Source: Erpobdella octoculata (Eukaryota; Annelida; Clitellata; Hirudinida; Erpobdellidae). Taken from it: a stretch of 64,000 bases of DNA. Made by a program: the position numbers and the translations under genes. Of this stretch, positions 12,534-28,100 are shown in pieces. The notes under the pieces are model-generated. The model saw only the letters and a program-made list of their open reading frames with translations, did not search any database and was not told the DNA's origin. The stretch lies in assembly GCA_963978895.1 (NCBI GenBank), contig OZ022244.1, positions 382,001 through 446,000 on the forward strand, written 5' to 3'. Each line of letters opens with the position of its first letter. Within the stretch, counting starts at the first letter, position 1.

Positions 12534-13376
12534 ACACATAGAGAGACATATAAATGGAAAGAGACACACAGACATAGAAAAACAGAGACAAGCAGAGAGA
12601 AAGACGTCATTGTATGCTTATTTGCTCCCAACTTTATTATACAGTGAGAAATTTTAAATTGCATCTAAGCAGCATGACGCGTGATAGTGGAGGGGGAAAG
12701 GTGAAAGGCCAAAAGGGGATAGGGGCACACACCATACGGGGGGGGGAAAGAAAATGAGGAACATTTATTTATGAAGACTATATTGGATTTCTCATAGCTG
12801 TGGGATATCACTTGTATGCTTGCATAATCGCGTGTATGTGTATGTGTGTGTGCTTGTAATTGTATGCATGTGTGGCACTACCTTCATTCCTATTTCAACT
12901 GCAGGGACTGGTCCAGGGGGGTGGGGGATGAACCCCCCAACAGAGTATCAATTAAATTTTTTGCGTAGAATAACCGGTTCTTGGAAAATGACTGCGGTTA
13001 AAAGTAAAATACCTAAGATTACCCCATGGTTTTAAGTTTTTGGGAATAAAAAGTGAAAGTTTTTGAAAAAATACCTAGGACTACCCCCACCATGGTCATC
13101 AGCTTTTTTTGGGGAAGAGTTTGAAAAATTTTGGAAGTGCATCCCCCCAACCAGGAATTTCTGGATCCATCACTGTCCAACTGTGTACGTTCCATCTGAT
13201 ATCTATCTAGTATCTACATGATAAACGGAGAAACAGATGGAAAAGAAGCACTCTCGAAAAAAATGTAATAAAATTTTAAGAAAGAAAAAATGTTTTCAAG
13301 GCGTCTTCAATAAAAAACGCATAAGATTTTATCTTGTTACATTCCTTAAATCTTTTATCTAACTATGGCAAAAATG

Positions 13377-13461
<85 letters not shown>

Positions 13462-13912
13462 GAAGACCAACAACTGCTATTCAAGAAGATGCAGCTGGTT
13501 CTGCTTATGGTAGAAGCAGCTGTTGCTGTTCTTCACGTGCTGCATCAGTAGAAGGAAGAAGAAGAGGAAGAAGAGGAAAGACGTGGAGAAACCCTGCGAT
13601 GTGCTTGCTTTCCTGGTTTTATATGCATGAATGTGTCATTGAATGTTTTTGTGTGTTTCATTGAATGTTTGTGTGTGTAATTGAAGTTAGTTTGTGTGTG
13701 TATGTGTCATTGAATGTTTTGTTTGCTTTTGTGGCATTGAATTTTTGTTTGTGTGTTATTGAGCATTTGTTTGTGTTCGGTTGAATGTCTGTTTGTCTGC
13801 ATGTCATCCATAACCAAGCAAATTCTGTGCCTTTTAGAATAAAAGCGTCTCCATAGTCCATAACAACTTCATAGAGATAGTTATGAAAGATAAAAGAGAG
13901 AGAAAGAGAGAG

Positions 13913-13992
<80 letters not shown>

Positions 13993-15340
13993 AAAGAGCG
14001 AGCAAACAATCAAACAATCTAACGTGCACTTTCACTTTCTCATGGGTTTTGGTAATAAAATGAAGAAAAAAACCTATTATAATATATCAACTTTTCTCTC
14101 ACAAAAGAAGAAGAAAGTTAGCTGAGCAGGCTAATAAACCGAAGGTGTTGTTCACTGGGTGCTTTGAACGGGCCCCTTTCATAGGCCAAAATTGTAGGCT
14201 CAGCCCATCTAATTTGGGTCTGACCCCCGTTTTTACATGCTTAAAATCTATATGCAAAATATCTCCGCTCACTCACAGTTCTAATTTTTACGGTTATCTT
14301 GAGTGTGACTAGGAATCACACTGATACTCTTCGATGAGTCCAACACACTCACATAAAGACAAGAAGAAAGAGACACACATGAAGAGAGGGAGAAAGAGAC
14401 ACGCAGAATTAAAGAGAGAGATAGAAGAACACAAATACTTCCCTAAAGAGCTTCTCCAATAAAAAAGCATGGATTAACTTCCTGTAATGTGATCAGATAT
14501 CCCTTTTGATCTCATCTACACGTGATCATTCTCAGAGGGGGGGGTTCTGAAATTCCTGGCGGGAGGGACGCAGATACTAGAGTACTGGACAGACCAGGCT
14601 GTGGTTTTTAGGGGTTTCAAACGGGCCGGGCCTGAAGTCAAGCCAGGCCGAGATTCTAAGCCTTCAAAAACGGGTCGAGCCTATATTATTGGGGATGAGC
14701 CGGTTTTGAAATAGCAGTACATAAAATCAACCCGCGCATTACTCTAGCAGGTACGCCATTTAAAAAAAAATTCTATGACTTTCACACTTCCCCCACCCCC
14801 TCAAAAACCCGATGACCGAGGAGGGAGGGGGAGTGGTCGTAAGTACTTCTCCAATAACGAATTTCAAAGATTCCAAATTCACAGCAATCATATGGTTGAT
14901 AATCTGCTGAGGGGGATTGCACCACCCCCCCCCCCATCCCCCCTTGGAGAGAAAGAGAGACGGATGAGACAAGTCACACAGAGAGACATTTACAGGCTGC
15001 GATGATGCCAGTAGTTTCCATGAGTAGAAGAGCTGGCATGACGTGATGATAAATATGTATAATAGAGATGACTAATCCTGTGTACGATAGAAAGAGAGAA
15101 ACGAGAGAGAGAGAGAGGTTGATAGAGCGAGAGGGCCACACAGCTGGTACAAGGAAGTTATTATGAGGCAGGAATAGTGTGTGTGTGTGTCAGGGAAACC
15201 GTTACTAAGCATGTAGTTCTAGACGAACTGGATGGATGTATACTAGGCGACCATCCTGCAAGAGAAATTACTCACAGACCACCCCTATGTTATTTTTTAG
15301 CTTCACCATTGTTCCTGTATGCATGTATACATGCATGCAT
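11601..15340. other. Intergenic region with (CT/GA)n tracts
   Basis: Pure CT/GA runs lie at 12463-12532, 13384-13460 and 13919-13989. Between them are AT-rich sequence, C-rich runs near 11843 and 14924, and decayed repeats (around 12900-13170, 14160-14240 and 14530-14900). The short open frame near 13460-13600 sits inside triplet-rich low-complexity DNA and has no convincing homology. No gene is supported. Confidence 0.6.
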
Positions 15341-15550
15341 GCATGTATGAATGTATGTATGTATGTATGTATGTATGTATGTATGTATGTATGTATGTAT
15401 GTATGTATGTATGAGTCTGAGAGTCTGTTTTAATCCATAACGTTATATCGGTCTTTTGTGATTCTCTCTATCTCTCTCTCTACGATTCCAATCAAGCTAA
15501 AGCTAAACATCATTGCATACGCAATGTATGCAAACAAAAGGACACTTTAT

Positions 15551-15617
<67 letters not shown>

Positions 15618-16022
15618 TAAACACATAAATTCATACATACACATTAACATACTGTAGCCCTGCTCTGTAAGGACCATTTTACCGCGCCCCGACAAGTTTC
15701 AATTGTACAAATTCCAGATCCAGCCATAAATACATGCATGCATACACACGCATACACGCATACATACATACGCACACATGTAAACAAACGCACATCAAGA
15801 CCCACAACAAACCACGGGGATGTACACAACATGTACACAACGAGCAATCCCATCTGAATTCAATCTTGCTCTGTTATCTCTCTCATTTACATCGTGAAAG
15901 AAAGAAAGAAAATTAAATAAATGTGAAGAAATAGAAGAAAGAAGTGAGTGTGTGACAGAGAACACACACACACATACATACATACACACATACATACATA
16001 CATACATACATACACACATACA

Positions 16023-16054
<32 letters not shown>

Positions 16055-17445
16055 CACACACATACATACATACTTAGAAAACTGTGTATGTTAGTTAATG
16101 TGTCAATAACAGTAATTATGTAAATGTAAACACAAGTCTAGACAAACAGCTTGTATACTGGACCGATGAACAAAGCATGCAACCATGCAAGCAAGCAAGC
16201 AGCTTGGACACTTCTTTGAGAGGCGGAAGATACTTATAAAAGAAAGTATCCGCTTATATCAACTGTGAGAAAGTAGTAATACTGAAAGAAAATGTTCTGA
16301 GGAACCTCTCTCTCCCTCCCTCCCTCTCTCTCTCTCTCCTGAGTCTAAAAAGTTTATGAGCCTGGTGTTTCCTATTCATAAATTAATCGTAAACCGAAAG
16401 CCAAATTATGGATTAACCTCTGATATGAAGTAAAAAAGTAGACAGGTTTAAACGTAAATTTAAAAAAAATTGGATAATCAGGAAATAACGAACATCTTAA
16501 AAAATGTATGCACAGAAGGAAGGAGAGAAAGAGAAAAAAAAGTAAAGAAAAAAGATTAATATTTATAAATTAAAAATAATTTATTCATCAGGAACAATTG
16601 GAATTTGCATACACTTGTAAATATTTGAATACTAAATAGTGCCTAGTTTAATAGGCAGAGGTATGCAGACAACCAACAAAGGGTAGGTATACAGACAGAG
16701 GTAGATAAGTAATCAGGCAGAGATAGGTAGGTGTAAAAGCAGAGATAGGTAGGTGTAAAAGCAGAGATAGGTAGGTGTAAAAGCAGAGATAGGTAGATGT
16801 ACAAGCAGAAGAAGATAGGTGGACAAGCATATAGAGACAGAGAGAGAGAGAGAGAGAGAGGATAGGGTATATCAGAGAGAAAATCCAACACAAATGACTA
16901 CATGGTGGAATAATGGAGGACTTCCAGCATACTACCTTGCACCATTAGTAGACAATAAAACACATTTTTATATTACTATTATTATTATTATTATTAACAA
17001 CAAAGAAAGAAAGTAGATGCACAAAAACATCCATTTTATCATTCTGGACTAACTTGAACACACTCATCACATTCACACAGACATACATGCAAACACACAC
17101 ACACACATAACTTCTGTTAGGAGTTACAAGTTACAAGTACATGCTGAATGAATAATATTCCAAACAAAACAAGTAGAATTACTTAAACATCTCTGGTGAA
17201 TCATACTTTAAACATATTCACATACAAACTTACAGGAACATACACACATGTACATACATACATACATACACACACATACATACATACATACATACACACA
17301 TATATTCATACATGCATACATACATACATACACACACATACATACATACACATACATGCATACATACATACACACACATAAATACACAGTAACACATATG
17401 CACACATATTCATACATACATGCACACACACACACATACTTCCAT
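15341..17445. repeat. Cluster of microsatellites
   Basis: (TATG)n at 15344-15412, (CT)n at 15551-15613, (CATA)n at 15972-16070 and 17245-17440, and a 22-bp minisatellite GCAGAGATAGGTAGGTGTAAAA at about 16717-16800 (four copies). No coding sequence is supported. Confidence 0.85.
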
Positions 17446-19122
17446 TCTGAAGAAAGGTAAAATTGAAGAATAAAAGAGATAATTCTCAAATATCAATTAA
17501 TTTATTTATTTATTAACATCAGTACAGAGTGTTAACTAATGAATGAATCTGCTAAAAAACCATTTAAATAAAACAAAAAACTTGAAAAAATTAGGAAAAC
17601 TCATTGAAATGATATGCTGACCATTATATTTTATATCATCAATGAAAGAACATGTATAAATAATTATTAATACCCTATAATATAGATTGAGATTCATACA
17701 CTAATTATTCAGTGTGTATAAAAATAAAGAAATATGAAGCAGACGATGCCATGTTTACATTATTTATTAATAAAATTAGTTAAACTTAAAGTTTAAACAA
17801 ATGCAAATCTACTGACCGTGTTCTAGTCTTTTCAAGATGAGCAGTTTTTCGTCTTCTTCCGTCGGAAAACCGACTACAAGAAACAAAATTGGAACGCCGG
17901 ACATCTTTATGTCAAATTTCTTCCAAAAATAGTCAAATCAACAAATCCAGTTGAGTGTGTTGTTGTAAAATGTGTAGTAAATCATACAATTCACTGCGCT
18001 GGGTTTTATTGTAATACAATACAATACAATAATTGTATAGTCCGATAGTAGTTATTAATTTATTTAAATATAGTATGTTGTTTCGGTAGTTATTAGTCCA
18101 GAAATAGAGAATAATCGAAGAGACCTCCTTAACCCGTACGTATTGCTAAGGCCTACGAATCAAGATGATGTTTATAAGGCAAGCATATAAATTATATATA
18201 TATATATATATATACAAACCGGCTTGAGGCGGTTGTAGAAGTGTCTTTTCTCACAGATATTATTCATAATGTTTGGCGCGAAGCTCGTTAGTTAATTTGA
18301 ACAAAGTTTTTTTATGAATATTAATTTAAAATAAATAAAAGTAAACAAATAACGTTTAATCGTAATTTCTCTATAGTTTGGTAATATCAGTGTGAAGAGA
18401 AGAGATCAGCTCTGAAAAGGCGCCTAGTTTCTGAAGAGAGATCATATAAGAATATAGGCTCATATAGGGATATTTTATAATTTTTATTAGGGTGCAAGAA
18501 AAACGTTTTTTTTTTTTAAAATATTTTTTATGATGTAAAAATTATTTTATACTTGTTCGTTTTTGATGAGTGAAATTTTATAAGAATTTGAGTTTTTTCG
18601 CTAGGTGGCAATATATGTTCTATCGGGGACAATGGTTAATTGTCTAATTATTCTCTGCAGAAATTAAAATTGTATAGATTGTTTCAAATTAAAAAAAGAT
18701 TTTTTTTTCACCCCTAAACTAGCACGGCACCCCCCTTAAGGGATGCACCCCACCGGTTAAGAAACTCTGCTCTATAAACATCGATATTGATTGAAGAAAT
18801 TTTGTAGGCATTACACTTTAAGAATACTATAGAACTGTCATCCATGCTGCCCCTCTTCAGCATAATGGTAAAACAGATCACAGACAGGTTAGCCCCAATA
18901 AGAAGTAAAAAATTAAAAACTATCCTATTTCTTTCTACTCCTTGACATCTACCTCCATGCTAAATGTCGTTAAAATTGGCCCAGCGGTTTGGATTTGCAT
19001 TGAAGACAAACGAACAAACAGAAAATGTTTATAAACGAAAAAAGTTTTCCTCAATATAAAATAAAAAACAAAAACCCTCGAATAAATCATACGTCTCTCA
19101 ATATTCGTAGAATCGAGTCGCA
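17446..19122. other. AT-rich sequence downstream of ZC3H13
   Basis: This holds the presumed 3' untranslated and intergenic DNA of the minus-strand gene ending at 19123. There is a (TA)n run at 18195-18215 and decayed repeat fragments. I see no open reading frame with coding character and no unambiguous poly(A) signal close to the stop. Confidence 0.5.
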
Positions 19123-22100
19123 CTACGACGAAACAGCAAGCGGCGCAGAGACGACGGCGACAGCGTGGTCTGACAGAGCGGCAGCAGTCGCCTCGTCAAC
19201 GACGTCACGAACAGATCCGCAGACACTTCGACCCTGCCGAAATAGCTGGACACTCAGACCGTACAGGTCACGATCGACCAGCTGAACGGGAAACATGACC
19301 AGCTCTTCCTATTGGTTAAAGACAAACATAAATTAACATAAATTAATAAATAATAAAGCTAAAACACAAAGTAGCTGATTTTCGCTAATTAGTCGACTGG
19401 CGGGTGAATGAATGAATAAAATTACATAAATTAATAAATTAAAATTAAGGTTTTTTTGCTAATCAGTCGATCAGATGAATAAATTAACTCACTCTTTCGA
19501 CCCTGCAAAGAGATCTCCTGATGGCCAAATCTTTCCTGGCGCACAAGGCGTTCCTGTACGGCCCGATGTCCCTGACCACGTCACGCCGCCGCCTCGCCTT
19601 GAGGAACGCCGAGACGTGAAAACTTGCGACGTCGTGCAGCAGGCGACTAGGACGGTCGTCGCCGATCTCGGACGCGATCTCATCTCTCGTTTCGTCGACT
19701 CGACACACGTCCGCTTTATCGACTTTCTCGTCTGCCGAACTCGACTGGATTAGCGGCTCGAGTTTGACGTTACTTTCGGCTACCGCAAGTTCAGATCCGC
19801 ACGGAACCTGAACTGCAGGCCCTGAAGTTTCGGCTGTCTGCTTTTGCGAAATCTCTTCTTTAGCTTCAATTTCGGGTTCTTCTTTTACTGCGTAAAAACG
19901 AATAAATAAATAGTAGAATCAAAGTAGACGTAAAACACGAAATCGTGACTCGAGTTTAATACAAGTTATTTATGGATAATTAAATCGATGACGCACTTTC
20001 TCCACCTGGACGTAAATCCTCTCCGTGACCATTGGCTGGCACTTTCTCCGTCGGATCAGCCCCGTCTTTTTCTCCACCGATCGCCGTTTTCTCCTCGTTT
20101 TCCGGGCTCCTCTCATCGCCACCGGCGACGTCGCGGCAACCAGAACGAGAATCGGAAACATCTGAGGCCAAGAGCGAGTTCACCTTCTCGAAAAGCTCTT
20201 CTCCGGCAAATTCCCTAGACAGTCCTATCTCTCGGAAGATGTCCGCCACGCTTTGGTTTCCTCCCGGGAGCCCCCCGAACGAGGGTTTTGTCAGTTTCTC
20301 TTCGTCCTTCATCACCAGGGAAGACCACTCAATGTCAGACATGTCCACAAGTGCTGTCGACAACGATGAAGAAGAAAACGAGAACAAAATGCAATAAAAA
20401 TGTTTCAATGAACGAGTCTATTCAAGTAAAATAATTATCATCGTTGCATGAAGTGAATAAAAAAAATTAACAAATAAAAAAAAACCCTTTAACTGCAGGC
20501 ATATGAGGGCACAACCTGACCCTCATCCTGTGCATGAAATTTTCTCGGTAGCGTCGCCCATCGGGATACTGGCAACCCACACTTTCTTAAACCCATATAT
20601 TCTCCAGCTTTTAAAATAACCTATAATTAATTCGCAATCGTACATTCGAAAAAAAAACTAACGAATTTTCTTCGGCAAACTTTCGAGAACCCCTTCATCG
20701 TCTTCCAAATCAACCGACTGATTCACTTCATCGCCGCCGTCATCAGCGCCGCCTGCCGCAGTTTCACCGTCCGCCAAGATATCTTCATCAATCTCATCAT
20801 CCGACACCTCTTTGTAACCTTCAAGGTCTAACTTCATCGGTTTCACACTGGGGTTGGCAGGACCGGCCGAAGTAGGGTCATCCTGAGAAGATGGGGTACC
20901 TGTCGGAAGGAGAATTAAAATGAGAACGAAATTTCTGAACGTTTATTTTGTGAAATGTTTGAAACTTTTCATTTTTTTTCTGCCGTCTATTTTCTCAATG
21001 ACCGATGAAATTAATCATATTTATTTATTTTATACGAAAGAATCGGTTTCATCTTACAAATACACAAAAAAACTTACACTAAACTACGATGTAAAAAATC
21101 AAATTAACGAATAATTCATTTTTCTTAATTTTCAATGAAACAAATACAAAAACTCCAACTAACAATCTGCTTTATTGGCGCCACCAGACTGATCGGAACT
21201 CCCGGCAGCTGTAGCAGCTGCAACAGCTGCTACTGCTGTTGTCGTAGCAGTCGGAACCGAGCTGCTGACTGGGTTAGACATCGCAGGAGACGAAGGACAC
21301 TCCGAGTTTCCCGTCTCGTGCCTCGGACGGGGCGGGGGAGGAAGAAGGACGTCCCTTCGGCCTCTGAACTCCTCGGAGGACCTCTCGTATCTGAGGGAAG
21401 CAAAAATAAAAGAAAAAGATGAAGGATCTGCGACCTTAACGGCAATCAGCAACCGACCAACCTTCCATCCCAATCGTGGGACCCGGAAGAGTGCTGTTTG
21501 ACCCTGCCCGTATCCCAGTCTCCGCCGCTAACAGAAGGCATCAGTGGTCCAGGTTGAGGGTGGATTCCTCTAACATGTGAATGTCCCCCTCCCCGATACG
21601 GCCCACCGACTGCTGACCCTCCTGACTCCATTCTTCTGTAATCATCCCAGAAAGGTGCAGACGGCTTTCCTGCACCGGGTCTTACGGGATAGCCTCGGCC
21701 GTCAACGGGATCGGATTCGGGAGTCATGTGGTAAGGGGGCGGCTCCCTGTAATCGTACGGTGCCAGCGAAGGGAGGTGTGGCGGAACGATACCCGGAATG
21801 CTGCCGACCATGCTGCTACTGGGGAGCATGGATCTCTTGCTTTCATAGTATCTGTTGATAAAAAAAAAGCTTTGAGATGAATATTTTAATAAGAAATAAC
21901 CTCTGTCAATCAAGTCGGCAACAATGAAACCTTAACTATGACTTATCCCTTACAAATTAAACAAATAATAACTCATTAATTAATAATCAATTATATGTTA
22001 ATTACTTATTAATTAATAATCAATTACATGTTAAATACTTATTAATTAATAATCAATCATATGTTAATTACTTATTAATTAATATTCAATTATATGCTAA

Positions 22101-25100
22101 TTAGTCCACTGATTACCTGGACTCTCCGGGAATGCCCGTCTGCTTGCTGCTCATGCTACTTCGGCTCAAACTTCTTCTGCCCATTTCTACATCGTAGTCG
22201 TAGTAGTCCCCGCCCCTCTTGCTGTGCACTGTCGTCAGGTCAAAGAAAAAATATAAGAACTATCAGAAGAAAAGGTTAAGCCGAATACTATAAAAGTCCT
22301 GAAGAGCTGACAAAACTCTCAGGGAAGAACAAAACTGTTCGCTCCTCATTTATGTTTGTTCTTCGGGGACAAGAGCTACTATAGACCGGATAAGGATTTA
22401 AGAAATTCGGTTACAAATAAAAGTCTTCATTGCTCTTGGCATCTGCTCTTAAGGCTCTAGAGGACTTTTACTATATATAAAGAAGAGGCCGAATCAATCA
22501 CGAAAATATATATATACATATATCATCGAAGATATATTATAATGATTATTAGCCTAATAACAATAACATTACTACTGTCATCATCAGCATCAAACTCATC
22601 TCTTAATTATCTGCGGCTTTGCTCACTCTCAAATAGGTTTATTTATTCGTATAACTAAGCAATAGTTCAACACAATTAAAAAAAACTATAACATTCTAGC
22701 AACCTAATTATAACTAATTATCATAATCTAATAAACAAATTATAATACTATAATCACATAATTAGAATATTCTAATTACGTAATTATAATATTCTAATCG
22801 CCTGATTATAATATTCTAATTACCTGATCTAAGCCTGGGAGAGCAATCGCTCGAGCCCACAGAAGACCTCACGTAATAATTCTCACGGCATCTTTCGCCA
22901 CGCGTGCGTCGTTCTCGATCTTTTTTTTGTCGTCGCGAGCCACGTTTAGGCAACAAAATCAAACACGCTATTGTAACATACAAAAAAAAGACGAGTTCGT
23001 TGAGTGCATCTACTGGATACAGCAACACGCTATTATGAGATAAATAATTGCAAAACAATTTATTCTACCGGACGTGCCTTAAATAAACGAATTAAAGACT
23101 TTTCAATCCTACCCGATCGATCCCTCCTAGACCTCCTCTCCCCGCTGTTGCCGTGGTGATGATGCCAGGAGTCGGGCGTCGACCTCCCGTGCTTGGCGAC
23201 TTTGTATGACAGTTCATCCAGCATCTGGGTGTCGTAAAAAAAAAACGATTGACCAATCAGACAACAAGCGGGTTAATTTATTCGCCGGCAGCTGTCAATC
23301 ACGCGATCGGCAAAAAATAAGTGGGCGGGACTCACCGATTCGTCATCTCTTCCGTATTCTCTCTTTCTATCTTCCGTCTCGTACATCTTGTCGCTCCTGA
23401 TGATGATTTAAGTATATACGTATATAATTCCTTATTTATATTAATTTGTGAAATAAAAAAAAAAGAGTTTAATTTATAAAAGATAAAATCTGATTTCAGT
23501 AAATTCGGTACCAATCGATCAAACCATAACAACTTGAATCTCATTATCATTACCAACATCACCATCATCGTCAATCATCAACAACATGTTTCTCATTATC
23601 ACATTCAACACTGTTACTATCATAATCATCATTAACCCCACGACCATAACCATCATCACAGTTACCACTGTTACAATAACCACCATCATCATCATCAACA
23701 TGACATCACCACCATCATCATCACCATGACATCACCTGTCTCTGTAGTCGTGTCTCTTTTTCTTACGATCTGGAGAAAACAGATCGTCAGACAGGTGGCG
23801 CTTTAGCTTCCTTAAAATATATATATATGAAATAGATAATATAAAACAACAATAATTTGTGTTTACTTCCATGCTTATTTTAAAATCAATCTCCATTTTG
23901 CTATCATTATTTTAAGAGCTTTCTAGAATATCTATAGTCTACAGTCTAAAAACTTTGAGCGCATTAAAACGAACAGCAATATTAAATTTAAATAAAATAA
24001 TTTAAAAACAAAACAATAAATAAATAATATACAAATAATAAAATAAATAATACAAAAATAAACAATAAAAAATAAATAATCATTTAATCAATTAATCCCC
24101 TAAAAAATGAATCTCCAGCCAACCCTTCTTGCAGTTCCTCGGCTTCCCATTGGCCCCGCCTGGAGTGCCGATCTCTTCTAATTGGTTCATCCGGATACAT
24201 GACATCTGTAATTACCAAAGAACTTTATATACATGACATCTGTAATTACCAAAGAACTTTATATACATGACATCTGTAATCCTATAATCATGACTCAATA
24301 AACAATACTATAATCATAACTCGATAAGCAACATAAAAAACCAGCAAAACTTGATCGATTCAACCTTTCTCGGGCATGTCGTAAAGCGACGGCCTTTCCC
24401 TATCTCTCGACGACCTCCTCCTCTCCAGCGAATCGTAGTCGTTCTTTCTGAACCGAAACTCCTCCCCTCGCTCCTCCTCCTCGTAAAATCCCTCGCCGCC
24501 TTTCCTTCGGTGGTCGGCCAGCCCGGGGCTGAGGTCGTCTCCGCGGTAACGGTCGACCTTCACCCTCCTGGAGTCGTGCGACCTTCAACGCAAAAAGTTT
24601 TTCAAATGTCAGAATTGAACCAAATTATAAAAATAATATTTATATTTATAAATAATAACAAAAATAATAATATAAAAATATAATTACAACAACACTATAA
24701 ATATTATTATTACAACACTATAAATATTATTACATCAATGCTATAAATAGTATTGCAACAACGCTATAAATATTATTACAACAATGCTATAAATATTATT
24801 ACAAAACTATAAATATTATTACAACAACACTATAAATATTATTATTACAACACTATAAATATTATTACAACAATGCTATAAATATTATTGCAACAACGCT
24901 ATAAATATTATTACAACAATGCTATAAATATTATTACAAAACTATAAATATTATTACAACAACACTATAAATATTATTATTACAACACTATAAATATTAT
25001 TACAACAATGCTATAAATATTATTGCAACAACGCTATAAATATTATTACAACAATGCTATAAATATTATTACAAAACTATAAATATTATTACAACAATGC

Positions 25101-28100
25101 TATAAATATTATTACAAAACTATAAATATTATTACAACAACACTATAAATATTATTATTACAACACTATAAATATTATTACAACAATGCTATAAATATTA
25201 TTGCAACAACGCTATAAATATTATTACAACAATGCTATAAATATTATTACAAAACTATAAATATTATTACAACAACACTATAAATATTATTATTACAACA
25301 CTATAAATATTATTACAACAATGCTATAAATATTATTGCAACAACGCTATAAATATTATTACAACAATGCTATAAATATTATTACAAAACTATAAATATT
25401 ATTACAACAACACTATAAATATTATTACAACAACACTATAAATATTATTGCAACAACGCTATAAATATTACAACAACACTATAAATATTATCACAACACT
25501 ATAAATATTATTACAACACTATAAATATTATTACAACAACACTATAAATATTATTACAACACTATAAATATTATTACAACAACACTATAAATATTATTAC
25601 AACACCTCCTAAAAACCAACCATAAAATAAAATTTTAACCGATTAATCGGTTGAAATAGTAATCCGGCCGATACCGATTTCCAAATCAAAAGTCGGCCCA
25701 CCCCTAATAAATATTATTACAACAACACTATAAAGAATATTACGACACCTCCTAAAAACCGACCATAAAATAAAATGAATAAAAATTCACCCCACGACAT
25801 CCAGCTTGCCCCTGCCGGAGTACCTCTGCCTGTCGTCATCTTCTCCCTCGTAGTACCGGTCATCCTCGGGAAGACGGGAAGAGTAGCGCGGAGGTGGAGA
25901 CGGTGAAGAAGGAGAGTAGCCCCTCATGTCCACCAGCGGATGGGGTTCGGAAGCTTTCCGCAGCGAGCTTTTGGATCTCTTGGCGGGTTTTTTATCGACG
26001 GATCGGTCGGATGGATCTCTGGAACGCTTCTGCTTGTGGCTCTTCGGGGGCGGAGGAGGGGTCATTCCGGACAGTTTCTTGGACGAGGAATCTCTTTTCG
26101 GTTTTTTCTTGCTTTTCTTCTCCAGCGCGAGATCGCCGACAGCCGCCACTTTGCCGGATTTCTTCTTGCTCGCTTTTCCTTTGGCTGCTTTGCGATCGCG
26201 AGAGATAGACCGATCTTCGGAACTGCTGTAATAGCTGCTCCTACTGCTTCCCCCTGCAGAACTGCTGCCCGAACTGCTGGAACTACTACCCGAACCGCTG
26301 CTACTAGAGCTGTAAGAGCTCTCCGAGGCCCGCCTCTTGCGCTTGACTTTCGGCTTTTGCGACTTTTTCGCTTCCGCCAAATGTTTCGCCTTCGTCTTTT
26401 GGTGCTTCTTCGGGCTGAGAGACGGTTGACCGGCTGATTCGACTTCTTTTTTTTCCTTGACGACGTCGTCTTTTTTGACGGTGACTTCGCGCTTCTCAAC
26501 GAAAATCTCCTTCTTGCCGAAATCCGACTTGCCTGTTTTCGGAGCGTCGGAAGAACCCGAGATCTTGGTCTGAGATTTGGAAGCGAACGCCCGATCCACC
26601 ACGTCCGAAGTTTTCCCATCTCTGGGTTGCGTAGTCGTCGACGGCAACTGCTTGACGTCACTCGCCTTTCTGTCGGCAGTGCCGGATGCGGATTGAGTCT
26701 TCGATGAGGACGAGGACGCCGGCGGTGGTGGTGGCAGCTGGTGCGGAGCAGCATCTGGTTTTCTACTTTTCGACGGCAGCTTCTCTGACTTCCTGCAGCA
26801 TAAAATTGCACTCTAGATGATACCACGATGGCATTATGGTGATGATGATGATAACATAGACAAAATAAACAAATCTAAAGATTATTATTATTATTATTAT
26901 TAATATTAGTGGCAGCAGTGCCTGGAACGACTCGTTCATACGGAATCTCACAGTTTCACCTGCGTGTGGCACGTGTATCCGAAATCGGAATGCACCGAAC
27001 CCTATTAACCCCCAATCCCAAAACCGGTACTCATTTATCGACCAGTGAATGATGAAACGCTGAGTTGAGATGATCACATGTGAGGAAAACTACGCGCCAG
27101 AACCTGGGTATACTCCGGATATCCGAGCCAGTGCCTAAACCACTAGACCGACACGGCATTTCGGCTCAGAGAAAGTCAGATTAAAAAATTATAAATAGAC
27201 ATAATACACAATAAACGAGAAAATAAATAAATAATCATCTACAATTTATCGGCAACCGATCAAAATACATCAACGTACACGTCCGAAGAATTGGCGGAGC
27301 TACCGCCCGCGCTGATTTTCGGCTTGGTGCTGTCGCTGACGGATTGTCTTTCTTTTGCCACGGCAGTAGTCGAAGTTGTAGATGATGTCGTCTTCTTGTC
27401 TCTCGGCTTGCTGCGCGTCGCGAAGAAATGAAAGTAATAAAAAAAATATTTATTCGAAAAAAGCGTTAAAAACGAAAAAAATTCTTCAGCGTCGTACATT
27501 ACTTATATATACTTATATATACTTATATATATATTCTTTTAAGCAAACTCGATTGAAAAAAGTGGCACACTTGGCTGAATCGATTTTATTTTTAATTTTT
27601 TCCAATAGTCTAAATCGGTTTAAAAATAATTTATTACCAAACACAAACTCCATAATTTTATAGGCTTATAGATCTATTTCGGCAAATTTTGCCATCTTCA
27701 GAGCCGTTTAACTTTTTTAAAAATAAAATGCAGTGACTAAATGGTAAAAGGTACAACTAATTAAAAGGAATTAAAATACAATTTAAATAAAATTTAAATT
27801 CATTAAGTACAAATGTAACAACATAAAAAATATTTAAATTAAAATAATTATAATAATAACAGTAATAACTAAATAATTAAGATCAGTTAGCAAAGACTTT
27901 AACAACGGAATTACAGTCAACTTCTAGGACGTGACTGGAAGAAGAATCACATACATTATCTATAACCTTTGAAACACAAACGTCTGGTACAAAACATTCA
28001 TTCAACGAAGAAATACCTGAAGAAACATTGGCACTATTAACATGCATATTTTTAACAGAAGTTGTAGATGAGTTAAAACATTTATTAATATTATTATTAT

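Noticed and set aside
13460..13665. Plus-strand open frame with Arg/Gly-rich sequence after a GA tract
   Set aside because: Triplet-rich low-complexity DNA with no recognisable domain, splice sites or conserved motif.
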